A DNA stretch of 64,000 bases. Origin: Mycoplasmopsis bovis 8790. GTDB lineage: Bacteria > Bacillota_I > Bacilli_A > Mycoplasmatales > Metamycoplasmataceae. The notes beneath the pieces are model-generated. The model made no database searches. It had not been told where the DNA came from and was given only the letters and a program-made list of their open reading frames with translations. This document shows, one piece after another, positions 29,938-41,071 of this stretch. The position numbers and the translations under genes are program-made. The stretch's first letter is position 1; the number at the start of each line of letters is the position of its first letter. The stretch covers positions 1-64,000 of the forward strand of contig NZ_LAUS01000002.1 of the NCBI RefSeq assembly GCF_005061465.1, read 5' to 3'.

Positions 29938-31218
29938 ATGAATGAAAAATTATATAGACCAAGAGTTATAGATAATGTTATTCAAAGATATCTCAAGATT
30001 GCTGGAGCAATCTGTATTGAAGGACCAAAATGATGTGGTAAAACTTGAACTTCAAGATATGCTTCCAAAAGTGAATTTTTAGTAGGCGGCCCATATAATA
30101 ATTTTGCAAATAGACAGTTAGCTAATTTAAATCCTCAATCAATACTATCTGGACAAAATCCCAGAATGATAGATGAGTGACAAGAAGCTCCTGCAATTTG
30201 AGATGCAGTAAGAGCGACGGTTGATGAAATTGGTGAAAATGGTTTATTTATATTAACTGGCTCATCTACACCAAAATATAAAGGTATTTTACATAGTGGT
30301 GCTGGAAGAATTGCAAGACTAAGAATGAATACTATGAGTTTATATGAATCTGGAGAGTCTGCTGGAATAATATCATTGGTAGATTTGTGCAATAATAACG
30401 ATAATTTCGATCCTATGTATGTTGAGGAACTAGGTTTTGATATGTTGGCTAAATTAATAATAAGAGGGGGTTGACCTAGCAGTATCGATATTGATTTATC
30501 AGAATCACACTTAGTAGCAAAACAGTACATTAACTCAATTTTGAATCAGGAATTAGTTGACGAAGAAGGAAATAGGTTTGATTTGGATAAAGTTAAATTA
30601 ATTTTAAAGTCGATAGCTAGAAATGTATCAACTACAGTATCAGAGCGTTCGATAATTGATGATATATCTCAAAACGAAATTAATAAAGTATCTAGACCAA
30701 CCTTGTCAAAATATTTAGAATTTTTAAACAAAATGTTTTTATTTGATAATTTAGAACCTTACGCACCAAATTATCGCTCATCATTAAGGGTTAAACAGCT
30801 AGAAAAAAGATATTTTAGCGATCCTTCGCTAGCGTGTGCAATGTTAAATTTGACTGCTGATAAATTAACCAAAGATCCTAATTTATATGGTATTTTGTTT
30901 GAATCATTGGTTGTCAGAGATTTAAAAATTTATGCTAGGGCAATGGATGCTGAAGTATATCATTACCAAGATTATAGAGGTAATGAAATAGATGCAATAA
31001 TTGAGTATAGTGGCGGGGACTGAGCAGCACTTGAAATAAAATTAGGTTCAAATACTGTGAGCGAAGCAGCTTTAAAATTAAATAAAACTGTAAAAGATAT
31101 GGTTAATAGTGGAGCAAAAGAGCCAGTTTTAAAGTGTATCATAGTGGGTCTAGGTAATTTAGCATATAAAAGAGATGATGGGATTATAGTTCTTCCAATA
31201 AACGCGTTAAAAAATTAA
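29938..31218 (+). CDS. AAA-family ATPase with DUF4143 domain
   Basis: 426 residues, many Trp TGA-coded. The N-terminal ATPase has Walker A EGPKWCGKT near residue 26 and Walker B-like RMIDEWQEAP near 78. Sensor-like ILTGSSTP and a winged-helix region follow. The C-terminal DUF4143 part carries NEIDAII ... AALEIKLG (about 347-368), a D-x(n)-E-x-K pattern typical of PD-(D/E)xK nuclease folds. These archaeal/bacterial ATPases are often mobile or defence/toxin-associated, and their biological role is poorly understood. The gene stands alone behind a tandem-repeat array. Confidence 0.85.
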
Positions 31219-31338
31219 TAAAGTTATTTGTGCGAAAGTGCATTTTAGAAATAATGCATATGCATAATTCCAAAGACTTAGGTTTTATTTCCACGGAGGC
31301 TATATTGATAGTTGCTTTTTTAAGCATACTTAATTCAA

Positions 31339-31344
31339 TATAAT
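31339..31344 (+). promoter_or_regulatory. -10 box of a predicted leaderless transcript
   Basis: Perfect TATAAT six bases before the ATG at 31351, with no Shine-Dalgarno sequence. Confidence 0.5.
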
Positions 31345-31350
31345 TAAATT

Positions 31351-32208
31351 ATGGATGATATTGAGAAAATGCTTGAATTAGACTATTATGATTGTGTTAA
31401 TATTTTGCACCGAAAATATGGTGATGTAGCAGATGATTATTTTTATAGAGATCCATTTACGGGCGAACTGCATGAAAATAAAGATATAAAAAGAACATGG
31501 AATGGTTTGGAAATTCATCATATTGATGAAGATAAAGAACATAATCTTTCTAAGTATGATAGTTGATTATCATTTCCTGAATATCAAAAGGCGAACAGGT
31601 TAATTTATTGTAATTTAATTGAACACTTGCTTTTGCATATTAAAATTTATAAGTTAAATCGCAAAAGACATAGTTTAAATGGTGTATTTCTTTTAGTTAG
31701 AAAAATCAATTATCACTATTCAATGAAACGTTTTCTCAAAGATAAAGAAGAAAAAATGTACAAAGAAATCAAATACATAAAATTAGGTTATTTTAAGTGT
31801 CTAAAGTATGTAAGGGATAATAAAATTTGGTCAGGCGCTGTAGAGAATAAATGATGACATAGAACATTAGATGATGCAGAAAACTATGATGAGGATTTAA
31901 CCAATAAGCTCTATAAAGAAATAGATGATTATATATTTAAAGGAATTAAGCCTGAACCAGAAACAGATATTCCGCTTCTTGAATTTTTACGAAATATTTC
32001 TTCTAATAAAACTAATGATAGCAATATCAGTAAATTTAATATTTCAAGAGAAAACTCTCGGATAAATTCCAACAAAAACTCTTTAAATAATAATAGTAAC
32101 AATCATTCAAACAACGACAATAGCAAATATAATAAATATCGTTGGCTTTGGTTGTTGGTATTGATACCAATTATAATGTTTTTAATTATGTTTTTTGCTG
32201 TTTTATAG
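31351..32208 (+). CDS. HNH-like protein with C-terminal membrane anchor
   Basis: 285 residues with TGA as Trp. The N-terminal globular part holds an HNH-like core: LEIHHIDEDKEHNLS (His56-His57) and YQKANRLIYCNLIEHLLLHI with Asn88 and His92/His96. The middle is charged and helical. A low-complexity Asn/Ser linker (about 215-255) leads to a single C-terminal TM helix (YRWLWLLVLIPIIMFLIMFF) just before the stop, so the nuclease-like domain is tail-anchored. No signal peptide, so the domain should face the cytosol. Its last codons and stop form a copy of the recurrent motif. Target unknown. Confidence 0.7.
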
Positions 32209-32262
32209 CGTAATAAAAACAAGTCAGTGAAAATATGAACAATTTTGCTAATTTTTATAACT

Positions 32263-32305
32263 AAATAAAGGATGTCAATAATTTTAAGAATCCTTTATTT
32301 TTTTA
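32263..32305 (+). terminator. terminator after the HNH-like gene
   Basis: AAATAAAGGA (32263-32272) and TCCTTTATTT (32291-32300), followed by T's. Confidence 0.65.
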
Positions 32306-32403
32306 ATGCTAATTTTCCACATATTTTTGCATTATCTAAACAACAATAGTAAACACACTTATAATTGATTAGTTTTAGCTTAAATGAAAGTGTGGACAAA
32401 ATA

Positions 32404-32580
32404 ATGGATTCAAGCAAAACAAATTTTGACAAATTTAAGAACAATTTTATAAAAACAATAATCTCAAAATGGTATGAAACACTTATAAAGCTTTACTCTG
32501 AAATTAACTATTTAACTTTTGGGTGGGCAAAGTGTAATAATATTCAGACTGTCAACATGCCAGTAATAGAATCTGGTTAG
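32404..32580 (+). pseudogene. short ORF, probable gene remnant
   Basis: 58 codons from ATG (MDSSKTNFDKFKNNFIKTII ... NMPVIESG). No ribosome site, no recognised domain. It may be a decayed fragment. Confidence 0.25.
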
Positions 32581-32646
32581 AAAATTGGCTTAAGAAAACA
32601 GTTTTTACTAAAAACCTACTAATTAAGCCGCAACATTTTGTAGTGA

Positions 32647-32784
32647 TTATGGTATTCCATACGGACTATATTTTGGTTCATAATCAACTGTTGTAGCCGA
32701 AATAAGAAATACTGATCCAATAACAATCACTATATCTGTAAGTTCAATATATTTAATGAAGTCAACTGTTATTGAGTAAAGCAT
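32647..32784 (-). CDS. possible 45-residue single-TM peptide
   Basis: MLYSITVDFIKYIELTDIVI..., with one hydrophobic stretch and a Tyr/Pro-rich end. No ribosome site. It may be a remnant. Confidence 0.2.
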   Translation of the reverse strand: MLYSITVDFIKYIELTDIVIVIGSVFLISATTVDYEPKYSPYGIP

Positions 32785-32814
32785 TTATTACACACTAATA
32801 CCAGGAGTTTTGTT

Positions 32815-34098
32815 ATGTTAAAATTTAAAATAAACAATTTAAAATACACTAGCTCACTGACATTGTCATTGATTGGATCAGAAGCATTTAAATTAGGCTC
32901 ATCCATATTTATATTTAAGTTTACCGGTAATCTTTGGCTAGTTACATTTTTATACCTATTGATACAACTTCCATCAATCATAGTTTACTTATTTAGCTCT
33001 AAAATAGTTAAGAAAGTAAAAAATGACAAGTTAATATTATTAATTTGTGATTTGTTAAGTTTTGCTATATTAATACCACCATTAATAACGTTTATTATAT
33101 TAAACAAAGATGATAGCAATAAAGACTTGAAGACAACTTTATCCATAATTTTAATAACTTTTAGTACGTTATTAGGTTTTATTCACTCGTTTAGATTCAT
33201 TTTTCTAAAAAATATAATTTATTTTATTGCTGACAATAATGATCAGATGCAAAAATTTAATGCATCAAACTCTTTAGCAACATCATTAGGTTTTTTTGCT
33301 TCGACAATTTTATCGTTCTTCTTATTTAAAAATCTAAGTTTTTACTGACTAATAACAATGAATATGGTCACTTACTTAGTTTCAGGAATTTTATACTACT
33401 CATTAAAGGTTAATAAGGAAGCAACTGTATTTAGTACTCCAACATCCATAGGAGATGTTGAAAATAAACAAGATAAATCAAATCTTATGAAGTCATGAAT
33501 GTTTATTTTGTCAGGGTCTCTTCTTATAGGAATATTCTTGTTTCCAAACACTTCTGGTTTATCTCAGTACTTTAATAGTTTTGGAAATTCTGAATATAAA
33601 ATTGATAACTGAGGATTTTACTTTTCTATTATTTTTACGACTTTTTCACTGATAGGTGTCATTATTGTTTATTTTTTTCAGTCAAAAATTAAAAAAAGTA
33701 AGCCACTGTTTATAACATTAATTTCAGTATTAGGAACCTTAAACTTTGTTTGACTATTTTTTATGAATTCAGAAGCAAAAGTAAACTTAATATCATACGT
33801 TTCAATAATTGCATTCCAACAATTTACTTATTCACTATTTATTCCTATCTATTATTCAACATCATATGAACTTTTTAGTAAAAGTCATTTTCACAAGCAA
33901 AATGGGATAGCTATAGTATTTAGAATTTTATTGTCATCAATGATTAGTGTGTTATTTACCTTAATATCAACCAAAGCAGGATATTTATATACATACTTGT
34001 TCTACTCAATAATTGTTTGTGTCTGTGTTATAGGCATTTTGGTATCATCATTAACGTACAAAAAAGAAAAGAGCAAAATATATAGCAGACATAATTAG
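32815..34098 (+). CDS. MFS-type transporter
   Basis: 427 residues with about 11-12 TM helices in two halves, separated by a charged central loop (NKEATVFSTPTSIGDVENKQ, about 200-220). The N-terminal half begins with GSEAFKLGSSIFIFKFTGN and a SSKIVKKVKNDKL loop, the typical position of the MFS loop 2-3 motif. TGA encodes Trp at several sites. GGAG lies upstream of the ATG. Substrate unknown. It sits in the accessory stretch next to methylase genes. Confidence 0.72.
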
Positions 34099-34121
34099 TA
34101 TTTGGCAAATATTTCTAATAT

Positions 34122-34150
34122 TAAAAGACAGCGTGCAGACTGTCTTTTAG
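34122..34150. terminator. terminator
   Basis: AAAAGACAG (34123-34131) and CTGTCTTTT (34140-34148). The following T-run is weak. Confidence 0.5.
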
Positions 34151-34235
34151 TTTTGCATTGTTGCAAGAGACAATATTTTATACCAATAAAACCTATATCC
34201 CTGATTTTTAGAATTAATGGTTAAAATAATGATTT

Positions 34236-34299
34236 TTAAATTGGCTCCTTAGATAAATGTTCTCTATATAATTTTCTAATCTCATTAATTGAGACAAGC

Positions 34300-34316
<17 letters not shown>
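34236..34316 (-). CDS. 26-codon ORF overlapping the methylase end
   Basis: ATG-initiated ORF (MFREDKLVSINEIRKLYREH ...) that begins inside the last codons of the methylase gene in another frame. It may be the truncated start of a lost downstream gene, such as a cognate nuclease. Speculative. Confidence 0.25.
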
Positions 34317-35358
<1,042 letters not shown>

Positions 35359-35359
35359 T

Positions 35360-35590
35360 TTATTTACCAAGCTTCTTTCTTTCATCTAGTGCTTTTTGTA
35401 TTGCATTTCCTTTAGGAAAAAAATTGTTTTTTAATTTTATGTATTCATCCTTATCTGATGTCAGTTTGCTTCATTGTCTAAGTGGTAGCTTTATTAGAGA
35501 TGATATATGATTGAACAGTTTTGTATTTGATATAAATAATCATAATGTAATTTGGCTAAAGTTCACCAAACGTAAGCTATATAGTTTCAT
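35360..35590 (-). CDS. 76-residue ORF coupled to the methylase, function unknown
   Basis: Its stop is one base before the methylase ATG. The product (MKLYSLRLVNFSQITLWLFI ... then KLTSDKDEYIKLKNNFFPKG, ending ALDERKKLGK) has a hydrophobic first half and a basic helical second half. It could be a control peptide or a truncated gene. No family recognised and the start codon is uncertain. Confidence 0.4.
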
Positions 35591-35690
35591 TTTTGAAATT
35601 GATAATTTATATGATTTATTTAAATCAGAAATTAGTACAAAAAATTTCGAAATATTACTTTTAGTTTATAATTGTTTTACTAATTAAAAT

Positions 35691-35767
35691 GGCGGATGTG
35701 GTGAAGTGGTTAACACAGCGGGTTGTGGTCCCGTCATGCGAGGGTTCGAATCCCTTCATCCGCCCCA
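35691..35767 (+). tRNA. tRNA-His(GTG)
   Basis: Acceptor arm GCGGATG/CATCCGC with the extra G-1 opposite C73 that is diagnostic of tRNA-His. Anticodon loop TTGTGGT (GTG). T-loop GGTTCGAATCC. CCA encoded at 35765-35767. Confidence 0.95.
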
Positions 35768-35817
35768 TTTTTTTTATACCTTTTTTGGCGAAAATTAATA
35801 TAGTAGAATTTTAATAT

Positions 35818-36197
35818 ATGTATATTACAATGTGTGAATACGAAATAAAAAAGTCTAAGTTCATAGGCTATGTTTTTGATATTAATTCTAAAAAAGAAGT
35901 AAAAGCTTATGAACAGGCACTAAGAAAAGAACATAAAAAAAGCACACATATTTGTCATGCATACTCATTTTATAGTGGCCAAAGTCATAATTCTGGTTTT
36001 AATGATGATGGCGAGCCAAGCGGCACAGCCGGTAGGCCAATTGCCCGTGCAATCCAGCTTAAAAGTGTTGAAAATGTTGCAGTGTTTGTAGTTAGATATT
36101 ATGGTGGGATAAAATTAGGAGGCGGGGATTAATAAGAGCATATAACAAATGTGCAAATCTAGCAATTGATGAGTATATCAATAATAAAAGAGGCTAA
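35818..36197 (+). pseudogene. YigZ/IMPACT family protein, frameshifted
   Basis: The first frame (35818-36132) encodes the IMPACT-family N-terminal domain: KKSKFIGYVFDI, CHAYSF, NDDGEPSGTAGRPI and VVRYYGGIKLGGG, then stops at TAA. The continuation LIRAYNKCANLAIDEYINN is in the next frame (36129-36197). The break is at GGGG (36124-36127); a fifth G would restore GGGGLIRAYN. Family members are usually about 200 residues, so even the repaired 126-residue product is short. It is either a genuine pseudogene or a homopolymer sequencing error. Confidence 0.75.
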
Positions 36198-36198
36198 A

Positions 36199-36771
36199 AT
36201 GATTGCAATTATAGGAAAACTTGGTGTCGGGAAAACTACATTCTGTAAAAAACTTATTGAAAAAGGCTTTTCAGTCTTTAATTGCGATGATTTTGTTCAA
36301 GAAAGTTATCTAAAAGGCAATGAATGTTATAAAGAAATTAAAAGACAAATTGGAGATTTTTTATGTGATGAAAAAGGGGTTTCAAAAAGCAAGATAAAAA
36401 CATGAATTGCCCAAAACCCTTATAATATTGAGATTTTGGAAAAGGTCATTTTTCCAATAGTTTATAAAGCTATAAAAATGGGAAAATTTGATTTTGTTGA
36501 AATACCAAAATTAGTCGGAAAAAATTATGATTTTAGCCAACTTTTTGATATTATTTTATGCCTCGAATCACCAGAAAAAATAAGGGCAAAAAATATGGCT
36601 GCTCGGGGTGTGGATAACTTCACAAAAAAAGCAATAAGTGAAAAAAATGCCCCAAAATTAATGAAAAATGCTATTTTTGGTCAAGTTCCAATTGTTAATA
36701 TCTTTGCAAATAACTTGTGTGATAACGTATTATTTGAACTAATTTTGACAATACTATTTGCAAATAGTTAA
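36199..36771 (+). CDS. coaE: dephospho-CoA kinase
   Basis: Last step of coenzyme A synthesis, phosphorylating dephospho-CoA. 190 residues with P-loop GKLGVGKTTFCKKL near 6-19, NCDDFVQESYL near 33-43 (the D-x-D/V motif region), and a LID-like RAKNMAARG near 134. TGA encodes Trp once. The ATG at 36199 is two bases after the end of the yigZ remnant; the in-frame ATG at 36166 would sit inside that remnant and is rejected. Confidence 0.85.
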
Positions 36772-36820
36772 AATAGATTTAGAACATTATTTTTATTAAT
36801 ATTTGCAAGGAGTTTTAAGT

Positions 36821-37828
36821 ATGTTAAAAACACTACAATATCCATATTTTACAATCCAAAACTCTTTGCAAATCAGTAGTACAGATCTTAAAAATCTGCG
36901 TAAATTTTATGCACCTATTTTGTGCAGTGAATCTATACTGCTTTATGAATATTTAAGAGACCTTACACACGTTAATTATAATGAATCTGATATATTTGAC
37001 TTTGAGAGCCTTACATATCTTCTAAATATGGATATAAAAACCTTAAACAAGGCAAGAATTATGCTTGAATCAGTTGCTCTTTTGACAACTTTGATAGATG
37101 AGTTCAATCGTAAAACTGTTTTTGTATTAGAAAAACCATTAGATAGTTCAGGTTTTAGAAAAAACCTACTTTTAGCTAACAAATTAATCAAAACAATGGG
37201 TAAGCAAAACTTTGAGAGACTTATGGGCAAAGAAAAGAATATTTTTCTTTCAAAGGCTAAATATTTACTAGATGCATCAGCTAAATTTGATGATGTGTTT
37301 CCTTTGGACAATTCAGTTAGTGATACTGATGAGTTAAACAATTCATTTGCCCTTTCATATGAATTAGATTCATCAGATGTAAGCACAAAGGAAATTAACT
37401 TGTTTATTCAGGAAAAGCTTGACTTAAATACTTTTGAGTACCCTAATCCATATGAGGCTATTTTAAAGACTGATTCGAGATTTTTCTTTTCTCAAGTGTC
37501 GGGGCAAATTCCTACCGATAGTATAGTTAATTTGATAAAGTTTTCGAAAAATAATGAGCTAAGCGATCCATGTATTAATTTGGTCTTTTACTATGCATAT
37601 GATATTAATGGCAGAATTAATTATGCCTATGTTAAGAAAATAATCACTGACTTAATAAATAAGAAATTGCTCTCATTTGTGCAAGTAGAAAAGCATTTAG
37701 ATAGCCTGCAAGGATTTAAAAATAAAGGTACAATATCTAAAAAAGAATTATATAAAGCAACTTATTTAAAATCTATTACAATGAATAACAATACTTATGA
37801 AAGTGCTGAGTCTTTAATTGAAGATTAG
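36821..37828 (+). CDS. replication initiation/membrane attachment protein DnaB (Firmicutes type)
   Basis: 335 residues. It resembles the Firmicutes DnaB/DnaD-family primosome protein that loads the helicase loader at the origin: an N-terminal winged-helix-like region (ILCSESILLYEYLRDL) and a C-terminal DnaD-like domain (LSDPCINLVFYYAYDINGRI followed by YVKKIITDLINKK). The strongest support is context: dnaI follows eight bases after its stop, the same pair as in B. subtilis and other mollicutes. AAGGAG fixes the ATG at 36821. Confidence 0.78.
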   Translation: MLKTLQYPYFTIQNSLQISSTDLKNLRKFYAPILCSESILLYEYLRDLTHVNYNESDIFDFESLTYLLNMDIKTLNKARIMLESVALLTTLIDEFNRKTVFVLEKPLDSSGFRKNLLLANKLIKTMGKQNFERLMGKEKNIFLSKAKYLLDASAKFDDVFPLDNSVSDTDELNNSFALSYELDSSDVSTKEINLFIQEKLDLNTFEYPNPYEAILKTDSRFFFSQVSGQIPTDSIVNLIKFSKNNELSDPCINLVFYYAYDINGRINYAYVKKIITDLINKKLLSFVQVEKHLDSLQGFKNKGTISKKELYKATYLKSITMNNNTYESAESLIED

Positions 37829-37836
37829 GAGTATAA

Positions 37837-38736
37837 ATGAAAGATCGAGACTGAATTAGCAATCTAGAAGGTCTTGTTGATAGCAACTATGATGAGATTG
37901 AATCTAAAGTTATGAATTTAGTCAAATCTAATTCTAAAATTATTAAGTGTATTGAACAATTAAAAATTACAGATCAAGAATTAAAAGATAACTTGATCGA
38001 ATTTTTAAATATAAAAGAATCACTTGATAATAGCGATATTTACCCATGAGTTTATAATGTCTCGCGTAAAAATGGGGAATTAATTATTAAAAGATCATCA
38101 GCCAAAAACAATTATGCTAAAAATATAACTAGAAAACTTAATATCATTTTAACTGAAGTTAACGAAACTAATCCAGATTATAAACTTACAAAGTTCAAGA
38201 TTCCCACTAGCAAACGTAAAGAACTTATAACCAAAATTAATTATGTTAGAGGTATACTTGAAAAAAGAAAGCCTCTTGCAAGTAACAACAGTATGTATAT
38301 TTATGGCTCGAACGGCTCAGGCAAAACTTATATTGCTAACGCAATGGTTAATAGTTTTGCTTCTAGAGGTATTTCATCAGCATACATAAAACTTAACGAC
38401 TTATTTGCATACTTAAAGAATAAAATGTCAAATAGCATATCACTGAATGAGATTAAAAGTTCATTAAAAAATGTGTCACTGTTAGTCATTGATGATCTTG
38501 GCTTTGAAAAGCACAATGAATGATTTAAGTATGATTTTGTTTATGAAATTTTGCAATATAGAAATGCTAATAATAAATTTACTGTTCTATGCTCATTGTT
38601 AGAGCCTAAAGAATTAGCAAATTATTATAGAAATATTGAGACGGATAAAAGTTTTGCATTCAAGGTTGAGTCATTAATTTATGAAATAACTGAGAATTTT
38701 ACACCCTACAATATTAGCGATTACCTTTTAATTTAG
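37837..38736 (+). CDS. dnaI: primosomal protein DnaI (helicase loader ATPase)
   Basis: Loads the replicative helicase onto DNA. 299 residues. The C-terminal AAA+ domain has Walker A YGSNGSGKTYIANA near 154-167 and Walker B LLVIDDLGFEKHNEW near 216-230. The N-terminal helicase-binding half lacks an obvious zinc motif. Under the standard code only a fragment would be seen; TGA-coded Trp at residue 6 and others extend it to 37837. AGGAG lies upstream. Confidence 0.9.
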
Positions 38737-38740
38737 TTAT

Positions 38741-38765
38741 ATCCTTATTAAAGGATTTTTATTTT
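38741..38765 (+). terminator. terminator after dnaI
   Basis: ATCCTT (38741-38746) and AAGGAT (38751-38756), then TTTTTATTTT. Confidence 0.65.
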
Positions 38766-38778
38766 ATAAAATTGAATT

Positions 38779-40101
38779 ATGAAGCTTCAAAATAACTCTG
38801 TTTTAGAAAATGTAACAGCATTCGAACACTCTTATGAAGGGCTAGGCACTGTCAAGATAAATGACTATCCTATATTTGTAGAGAACTTGCTTCCTGGTGA
38901 AGCTGCTGATATATTAATTAAAAAAGCTAACTCTAAATTTGCATTTGCCAAAGTCTTAAAAAGATACAATGATTCACCAAAAAGAATTAAAGTTTTAAAT
39001 GATAAATTAATGGAGAGTGGATCAGCGCCTCTTGCAAATATTTCATACAGTGATCAATTAGAATTTAAGGAGAATTTTGTTAAGCAATTATTTAAACGAA
39101 ATCTTCATTATTCTAACATTTTGCCAATATTAAAAAGCAGTAATGAATGAAGATATCGAAATAAACTTTTACTGTTTACTAAAAATATCCAAAACACCAT
39201 TAAAATAGGCTTATATGAAAAGAACACTCACAATTTAATTGAGCAGGATTCATATGATTTAGTTTCCGAATATTCTGAAAAAGTATTTATTTGACTTAGT
39301 AAAAATATCAATAACTATGACTGTTTTAAAAATACTAAAAATTCATTAGTAAGCATTAGTATTAGAGAGAGTAATTTTAATAAGCAAATTATGCTTTATT
39401 TTACTGCTTCTAAATCATTTGACTTATCAAAGCAATTTATTAGTGATATAGTTAGTCAATTTCAAAACATAGTAAGCATTCTCATTATTGTTAATGATAA
39501 GGTAGTTAATAAATATTTAAGTCAAAATACCTATTTAATAGACAAAGTGGGAAATTTTACTTTCAAATATAACTGAAACAGTTTCTTTCAAATCAATTCA
39601 GAACAAACTGAAAATTTGTATTCCCTTTTAATAAATAATTTATCTTTGGACAAAAATAAAACTGTAATTGATGCTTACTGTGGCATTGGCACCATCTCGC
39701 TTTTTTTAGCTCAAAAATCCAAAAAAGTTTATGGGTTAGAAATTGTCAATGAGGCAGTTATTAATGCAAAGGAAAACGCTATTAACAACAACATTAACAA
39801 TGTTGATTTTATTGCTGGAGATGTTATTAAGTCAATTGATAAGATTAATGATAAAGTTGATATATTGGTTGTGGATCCGCCGCGTAGTGGGCTTAGTGAC
39901 GAATTTTTAAGTAAAATATTAGATATAAGACCTAAAGAAATTGGCTATATAAGTTGCAATCCACACACAATGTGCAGGGACATTAATATACTAAGTAAAT
40001 CAGGATATGAAATAAGTTATTTAAGACCTTGTGATATGTTTTGTCAGACATACCATATTGAAGTGGTTGCGATTCTTAGATTGAAGGAAAATTGCCTATA
40101 A
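38779..40101 (+). CDS. rlmD: 23S rRNA (uracil-5-)-methyltransferase, RlmD/RumA family
   Basis: 440 residues. A short N-terminal TRAM-like domain (GLGTVKINDYPIFVENLLPGE) precedes the methylase. The SAM motif is VIDAYCGIGTISLFLA near 295, then VVDPPRSGL near 363 and ISCNPHTMCRDI near 392, which holds the catalytic Cys. The N-terminal 4Fe-4S cysteines of E. coli RlmD are not evident, as in many Firmicutes RlmCD enzymes. TGA encodes several Trp. TAAAAT six bases before the ATG suggests leaderless expression. Confidence 0.88.
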
Positions 40102-40146
40102 ACAGGATTATTGGTCTAATTCATTAACAGCAAAGGTGGCTTAAAT

Positions 40147-41070
40147 ATGGAAATGAACTATGTTAACTTTAAAAATCAGAAGATGCCGGTTTTTACTCAA
40201 AATAATAGCTATGACACAACAATATTATTCTTACATGGACTAAATTCTAATAGTTCATTCATAAGTAATATGTTAGATTATGAAAATAAATTTAATATTG
40301 TTTCAGTGAACTTTCCTGGCAGTAAATACGCACCTGATATTGATCCTGAAAATATAATACTAGACGATTGAATTGATCTGGCTAAAGCTGTTTTAAAGAG
40401 AATTAAGTCAAAACATATTCATATTTTAGCTCACTCAATGGCTGGAGGGGTTGCCGTTGAATTGGCTAAAGATAAAAGAGTCAAAAAAGTATTTATGCTT
40501 GCTACTATTAATCCAACTATGACTGAAAATAAGTCGTATAGACTTCTATATAATGTAATAGGCCCAGAAACTGGCAAGCCTTCAATGTTTGGGAAATTAT
40601 TTGTTTGGGGTGCTAAGTTTTTCAAAAAAGGCAAAAGACTAATTGATTCATTTAGCAGAAAAGGTAAATGATATAACTTGCTAGACAAGTACATATTACA
40701 ACCTGAATTTATGAAAAAATTAGACAAACAATACCGCGATGTTGCAGATAAATTAATTTTCATTATAGGCGATAAAGATTCAATCATTGGCACAAATAAT
40801 TTTATTAATTATGCTAATGAGTTAAATTGTCCCGCACTTAAAATTGGTGAAACACACTCGCCAATTAAGGTTGCTGGGAAACAAATTAGCAATTTTTTAA
40901 ATTTAGTAGTTTTATCAAAAAAGAAACGCTGACCATTTAGCAAATTTATTACTTTTAAGAAGAATGTAATAAATGTTGGCGAGTCTATTGACACTGATGA
41001 TTCTGAATCAGTTGAAGAGATTTTAGATGAGTTGAATAAAAATAATGATCTAGAATTGGATAAGCAATAA
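40147..41070 (+). CDS. alpha/beta hydrolase
   Basis: 307 residues. Oxyanion-loop motif LFLHGLNSNSSF near 27 and the nucleophile elbow AHSMAGG near residue 96 (Ser98 region). The acid is in IGDKDSIIG near 215 and the His in GETHSP near 236, so the triad looks complete. A lid-like helical insert FFKKGKRLIDSFSRKGKW lies between. The last 40 residues are an acidic tail. Probable lipase/esterase; the substrate is unknown. AAGGTGG lies upstream. The next gene starts one base after its stop. Confidence 0.82.
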
Positions 41071-41071
41071 T

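Larger units (their letters stand above)
32209..32814. other. 606-bp gap with a terminator and two doubtful mini-ORFs
   Basis: Apart from the terminator and the two short ORFs listed separately, I see no gene. The stretch lies between accessory genes and looks like decayed DNA. Confidence 0.5.

Noticed and set aside
36166-36198. In-frame ATG at 36166 as start of coaE
   Set aside because: It would add residues ahead of the P-loop that belong to the remnant of the preceding yigZ reading frame; ATG 36199 gives the normal N-terminus.
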